A DNA stretch of 64,000 nt from G020348185 sp964525045 (GTDB lineage Bacteria; Nitrospirota; Nitrospiria; Nitrospirales; UBA8639). The notes under the pieces were generated by a model, which did not search any database, was not told the origin of the DNA, and saw only the letters and a list, made by a program, of their open reading frames with translations. Within the stretch, counting starts at the first letter, position 1. Every line of letters begins with the position of its first letter. Positions 61,821-64,000 of the stretch are shown here, piece after piece. Location of the stretch: positions 227,081-291,080 of the forward strand of contig CAZGFD010000001.1 in assembly GCA_964525045.1 (NCBI GenBank), given 5' to 3'. The translations under genes and the position numbers were made by a program.

Positions 61821-62084
61821 CTAGTCCGCATCCGGAATAGAGGGGGCCATATCGTCCCCTTCCATCCCTTCGAGAGCTTCGTCCAAGTCACTACCCAAAT
61901 CTTCTCCCATTTCGCTGCTCATTTTTTTCATCAATCGGGCCATGCTCTTGGGGTCGTTTTCATCAAGATCCGCGAAATGGCTTGGATCGGCTAAGGCCTC
62001 CATTCTGGCCTCTTCAGATTACGGAGCGGCAAATCTGGACATCAATCGTTCAAGGTTGTCACTCTGACAAAATTTACAGGCCAT
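61821..62084 (-). pseudogene. Broken FmdB-type zinc-ribbon gene
   Basis: The frame MACKFCQSDNLERLMSRFAAP, then TAA at 62019, then SEEARMEALADPSHFADLDE and KSMARLMKKMSSEMGEDLG. Joined, this reads as the C-terminal three-quarters of an FmdB-family small zinc-ribbon protein, whose N-terminus (first CxxC knuckle) is missing because a GTTTCGGG-type repeat begins right upstream. Internal stop and lost 5' end both mark decay. The downstream ATG at 62003 could at most make a 60-residue acidic remnant. Confidence 0.7.
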
Positions 62085-62092
62085 TGGTGAAA

Positions 62093-62170
62093 GTTTCGCG
62101 TTTCGGGTTCCGCGTTTCGAGTAGGGGATACTCTTTGCGGTTTAACCCGAAACCTGAAACCCGAAACTTC
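62093..62170. repeat. GTTTCGGGTTTC-rich dispersed repeat, copy 3
   Basis: GTTTCGCGTTTCGGGTTCCG on the left and CCCGAAACCTGAAACCCGAAAC on the right, written here in parts, form an inverted pair, so the RNA would fold. It borders the broken FmdB gene. Confidence 0.7.
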
Positions 62171-62178
62171 TTCTTAGG

Positions 62179-62919
62179 CTACACCATTCTCGCCAACGTG
62201 ACAACATAGACCTGGCTGACGCCGGCTTTACGAAGGGCTTTGGCGCATTCATTGACGGTGGTCCCCGTCGTGAACACATCGTCAACGAGGAGGATACTTT
62301 TGTCACGCAGGATTGTGGGTTGAGTCACAACAAAAGATCGTCGAAGATTTTTGATGCGGGCTTTTCGTTTTAAGGAAGTTTGAGACGTGGTCGGGCGGAT
62401 CCGCACTAACGTGGAATAGGAAATTGGAAGACCGAGGTGTATGCTTAAAGGAAAGGCCAACAAGAGTGACTGGTTATATTCTCGTTCTCTTAAGCGGATA
62501 GGATGCAATGGTACCGGAAGGATCACATCGATCTTAGGCAAGGGGGTCAAAGCTTTCATGAGTAAGGTGGCTAAGGGGCCAGCCAATGAAACTTTTCCTC
62601 GATACTTCAATAATCCGATCGCTTCCTTTAGGGGAGATTTGTAGGGATAGAAGGTCCAGGCTCGAGTGAATGCCGGGGGGCGGAGTCGACAATTCGCACA
62701 CTGATGGAGGGGACTGTAGAGGAGAGAAGTGGGAGATGGAAATGGCAGACTGCACCGTTGACATATTGGACCCATAATCGGGCTGAGGGTAGACCAACAG
62801 TGATCACAGAAAAAGGGAATCGAATCCCCCCAAAGAGCTGCATCACAACTTCTACAATTCCCCGGAAGAATGGTATGAAAGATTTTCCTTAATGTTTCTT
62901 TTGGATTAAGTCTTCGCAT
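62179..62919 (-). CDS. comF: ComF-family phosphoribosyltransferase-like protein
   Basis: 246 residues. Zinc-finger-like N-terminus with CRSCDAALWG and FCDHCWSTL, CQRCSLPFP and CANCRLRPPAF (about 20-75), then a PRTase fold with DVILPVPLHPIRLREREYNQ and the PRPP loop KSILLVDDVFTTGTTVNEC (about 205-222). ComF proteins act in natural DNA uptake or recombination-linked ssDNA handling in competent bacteria. AGGAG lies before the ATG. No other com gene is nearby. Confidence 0.92.
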   Translation of the reverse strand: MRRLNPKETLRKIFHTILPGNCRSCDAALWGDSIPFFCDHCWSTLSPIMGPICQRCSLPFPSPTSLLYSPLHQCANCRLRPPAFTRAWTFYPYKSPLKEAIGLLKYRGKVSLAGPLATLLMKALTPLPKIDVILPVPLHPIRLREREYNQSLLLAFPLSIHLGLPISYSTLVRIRPTTSQTSLKRKARIKNLRRSFVVTQPTILRDKSILLVDDVFTTGTTVNECAKALRKAGVSQVYVVTLARMV

Positions 62920-63026
62920 TTCTCCTATGGTCTCATCTGTTGAAGACTTCCTACTCTCTCAAGGAGACTGATGAAAAACTATGTATTTCAAACTCAGCCC
63001 TCAAGGCTGGGAATCTCAACTTTTTT

Positions 63027-63078
63027 ACCCGAAACCCGGAACCCGAAACTTCTTAGTGCGACCTGAAACTTGAAACCC
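63027..63078. repeat. GTTTCGGGTTTC-rich dispersed repeat, copy 4
   Basis: Written in reverse orientation: ACCCGAAACCCGGAACCCGA, then ACCTGAAACTTGAAACCC. It lies between comF and the ABC transporter gene. Confidence 0.65.
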
Positions 63079-63160
63079 TCTACGGGAATGAATCAGGATA
63101 AACAGGGTTGATGGTCATTGTGAGCGGCTTGATCATTATGATATAGGAGGCTGTGAAACA

Positions 63161-63871
63161 ATGTACCTGGACACTTGTCCCGACAGACCTCCCGACTCAT
63201 CTCGCCCAATAGTGGCTTTTCGGCAAGTTTGCAAAGAATATGTACGGGGCCATTCTCGGGTTTTAGCGCTGCAGGATGTTAATATGGCAATTCCCGAAGG
63301 GGAGTTCTGTGCTCTCATGGGGCCTAGCGGAGCCGGGAAAAGTACCTTCTTGAACTTGATTGCCGGTCTGGATCATCCAACGTCCGGTGACATTTTGCTG
63401 GAGGGGAAAAGTGTTGGAAATTTTGAAGACAAAGAATGGACGAGAATACGAAGGGAATGGCTTGGGATCGTGTTCCAGGCCTTTCACCTTGTCCCCGGAT
63501 TGACCGCCTCGGAGAATGTGGCACTCCCAATTCGGCTCCAGGGAATCTCGGACCGGTCGATTCGTTCCCAGGTCGATCACATGTTGAAAATCGTGGGTCT
63601 TGAGAATCGTGCCGATCATCGCCCGAATGAATTATCGGGGGGAGAGCAACAACGTGTGGCCATTGCTCGGGCGTTCGTTCACCAACCCCGACTTATTCTG
63701 GCAGACGAACCAACCGGGAATTTAGATTCTCGAAATGGGACGGAGGTCGTGGCTCTTCTTCGGCACTGTTCCCGAGAATTTGGTCAAACGGTGATTTTGG
63801 CGACTCATTCGGAAACTGCCGCGGCGGAGGCTGATCGTCGACTCACTCTTTATGATGGACGGTTACATTAG
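63161..63871 (+). CDS. ABC transporter ATPase, LolD/MacB-type
   Basis: 236 residues. Walker A MGPSGAGKSTFLNLIAG (about 63-79), Q-loop VFQAFHLVPGLTASENV, signature LSGGEQQRVAIARAF, Walker B LILADEPTGNLDS and the switch histidine in ILATHSETAAAEADR. PTGNLDS and the short length place it with the LolD/MacB/FtsE group, which work with an FtsX-like permease; that gene should follow beyond the window or after the repeat at its 3' end. ATAGGAGGC precedes the ATG. Confidence 0.92.
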   Translation: MYLDTCPDRPPDSSRPIVAFRQVCKEYVRGHSRVLALQDVNMAIPEGEFCALMGPSGAGKSTFLNLIAGLDHPTSGDILLEGKSVGNFEDKEWTRIRREWLGIVFQAFHLVPGLTASENVALPIRLQGISDRSIRSQVDHMLKIVGLENRADHRPNELSGGEQQRVAIARAFVHQPRLILADEPTGNLDSRNGTEVVALLRHCSREFGQTVILATHSETAAAEADRRLTLYDGRLH

Positions 63872-63884
63872 AAGGGTTTCAGGT

Positions 63885-63980
63885 TGTAGCTGCAGCATCT
63901 CATGCTGCCTAAAGAGGCACCATGAGATGGTGCAACTACAAATCGGGGGGATCAGGCGCCATTAGATGGCGCAGCTACTT
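63885..63980. repeat. GTAGTTGC-type palindromic repeat, copies 2 and 3
   Basis: TGTAGCTGCAGCATCTCATG through TGGTGCAACTACA (63885-63940) is an inverted repeat with inner hairpins, followed by GGCGCCATTAGATGGCGCAG and CTAC (63955-63980) as a further half unit. It is the same family as 7514-7603. Confidence 0.7.
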
Positions 63981-64000
63981 TAATTTGAACATAATATACA

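Noticed and set aside
61821..62003. Independent 60-residue acidic protein
   Set aside because: The sequence continues upstream in frame past a single TAA into a zinc ribbon, so it is better read as part of a broken FmdB-type gene.

Overview
The window looks like a chromosome segment from a member of the Nitrospirota, most probably a Nitrospira-like nitrite oxidiser of middling G+C content. This rests on the gene order (hisA-hisF-hisIE, HIT, dnaG, rpoD, tRNA, zinc-ribbon protein, rnpB), a class II ribonucleotide reductase, several small haem proteins, and palindromic repeat families I associate with Nitrospira genomes. The genus is an inference. No rRNA genes or CRISPR arrays were found.

Backbone, 1-14.2 kb. 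The end of the histidine operon overlaps gene to gene (hisA/hisF/hisIE/HIT). It is followed by dnaG, rpoD, tRNA(CAT), a coiled-coil zinc-ribbon protein, RNase P RNA, tRNA-Glu(TTC), PEP carboxylase, a bestrophin-like channel and a secreted SUMF1-domain protein.

Accessory island, 14.3-36.4 kb. The SUMF1 gene and nrdJ appear to have once been convergent neighbours. Between them lies about 22 kb of unrelated small modules of differing base composition: an AMP-ligase; a membrane b-type/pentahaem cytochrome pair; a TetR-controlled stress cluster (YHS protein, cytochrome P460, DUF4142, cupredoxin, NTF2-like protein, quinone reductase); a broken acetyltransferase; a DUF1801 protein; a Fic protein behind four 24-bp-phased repeats; a truncated DUF3800 gene; a HEPN-like protein; a nuclease-like gene in an integron-type cassette; a two-gene Gabija anti-phage system; a 311-residue unknown; and a large beta-solenoid membrane protein. 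Copies of the nrdJ 3' end recur at 14.30, 27.12 and 29.37 kb, and the one at 27.12 kb follows a duplicated tail of the SUMF1 gene. The longest copy matches the true nrdJ end over 170 bp without gaps. Short imperfect hairpins with a shared GGGTCG core separate many of the modules. No integrase or transposase is visible, so the island looks like stacked insertions at the nrdJ 3' end that were moved in trans or have lost their recombinase.

Backbone, 36.4-64 kb. nrdJ (class II RNR) is followed by a small membrane protein, a Ktr/Trk potassium channel subunit, the two methylthiotransferases mtaB and miaB (overlapping), a haem protein, a Yip1-like protein, a secreted orphan, a sigma-54 activator that probably drives the adjacent small coiled-coil gene through a sigma-54 promoter and a large palindrome, tRNA-Arg(ACG), a Spy/CpxP-like protein, a 27-residue membrane peptide, a monohaem cytochrome c, a TPR-oxygenase fusion, a HEAT-repeat protein, a RusA-like resolvase directly behind mraZ, a broken FmdB-type gene, comF and a LolD-type ABC ATPase. 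Two dispersed repeat families (GTTTCGGGTTTC-rich and GTAGTTGC-type palindromes) fill many backbone intergenic gaps.
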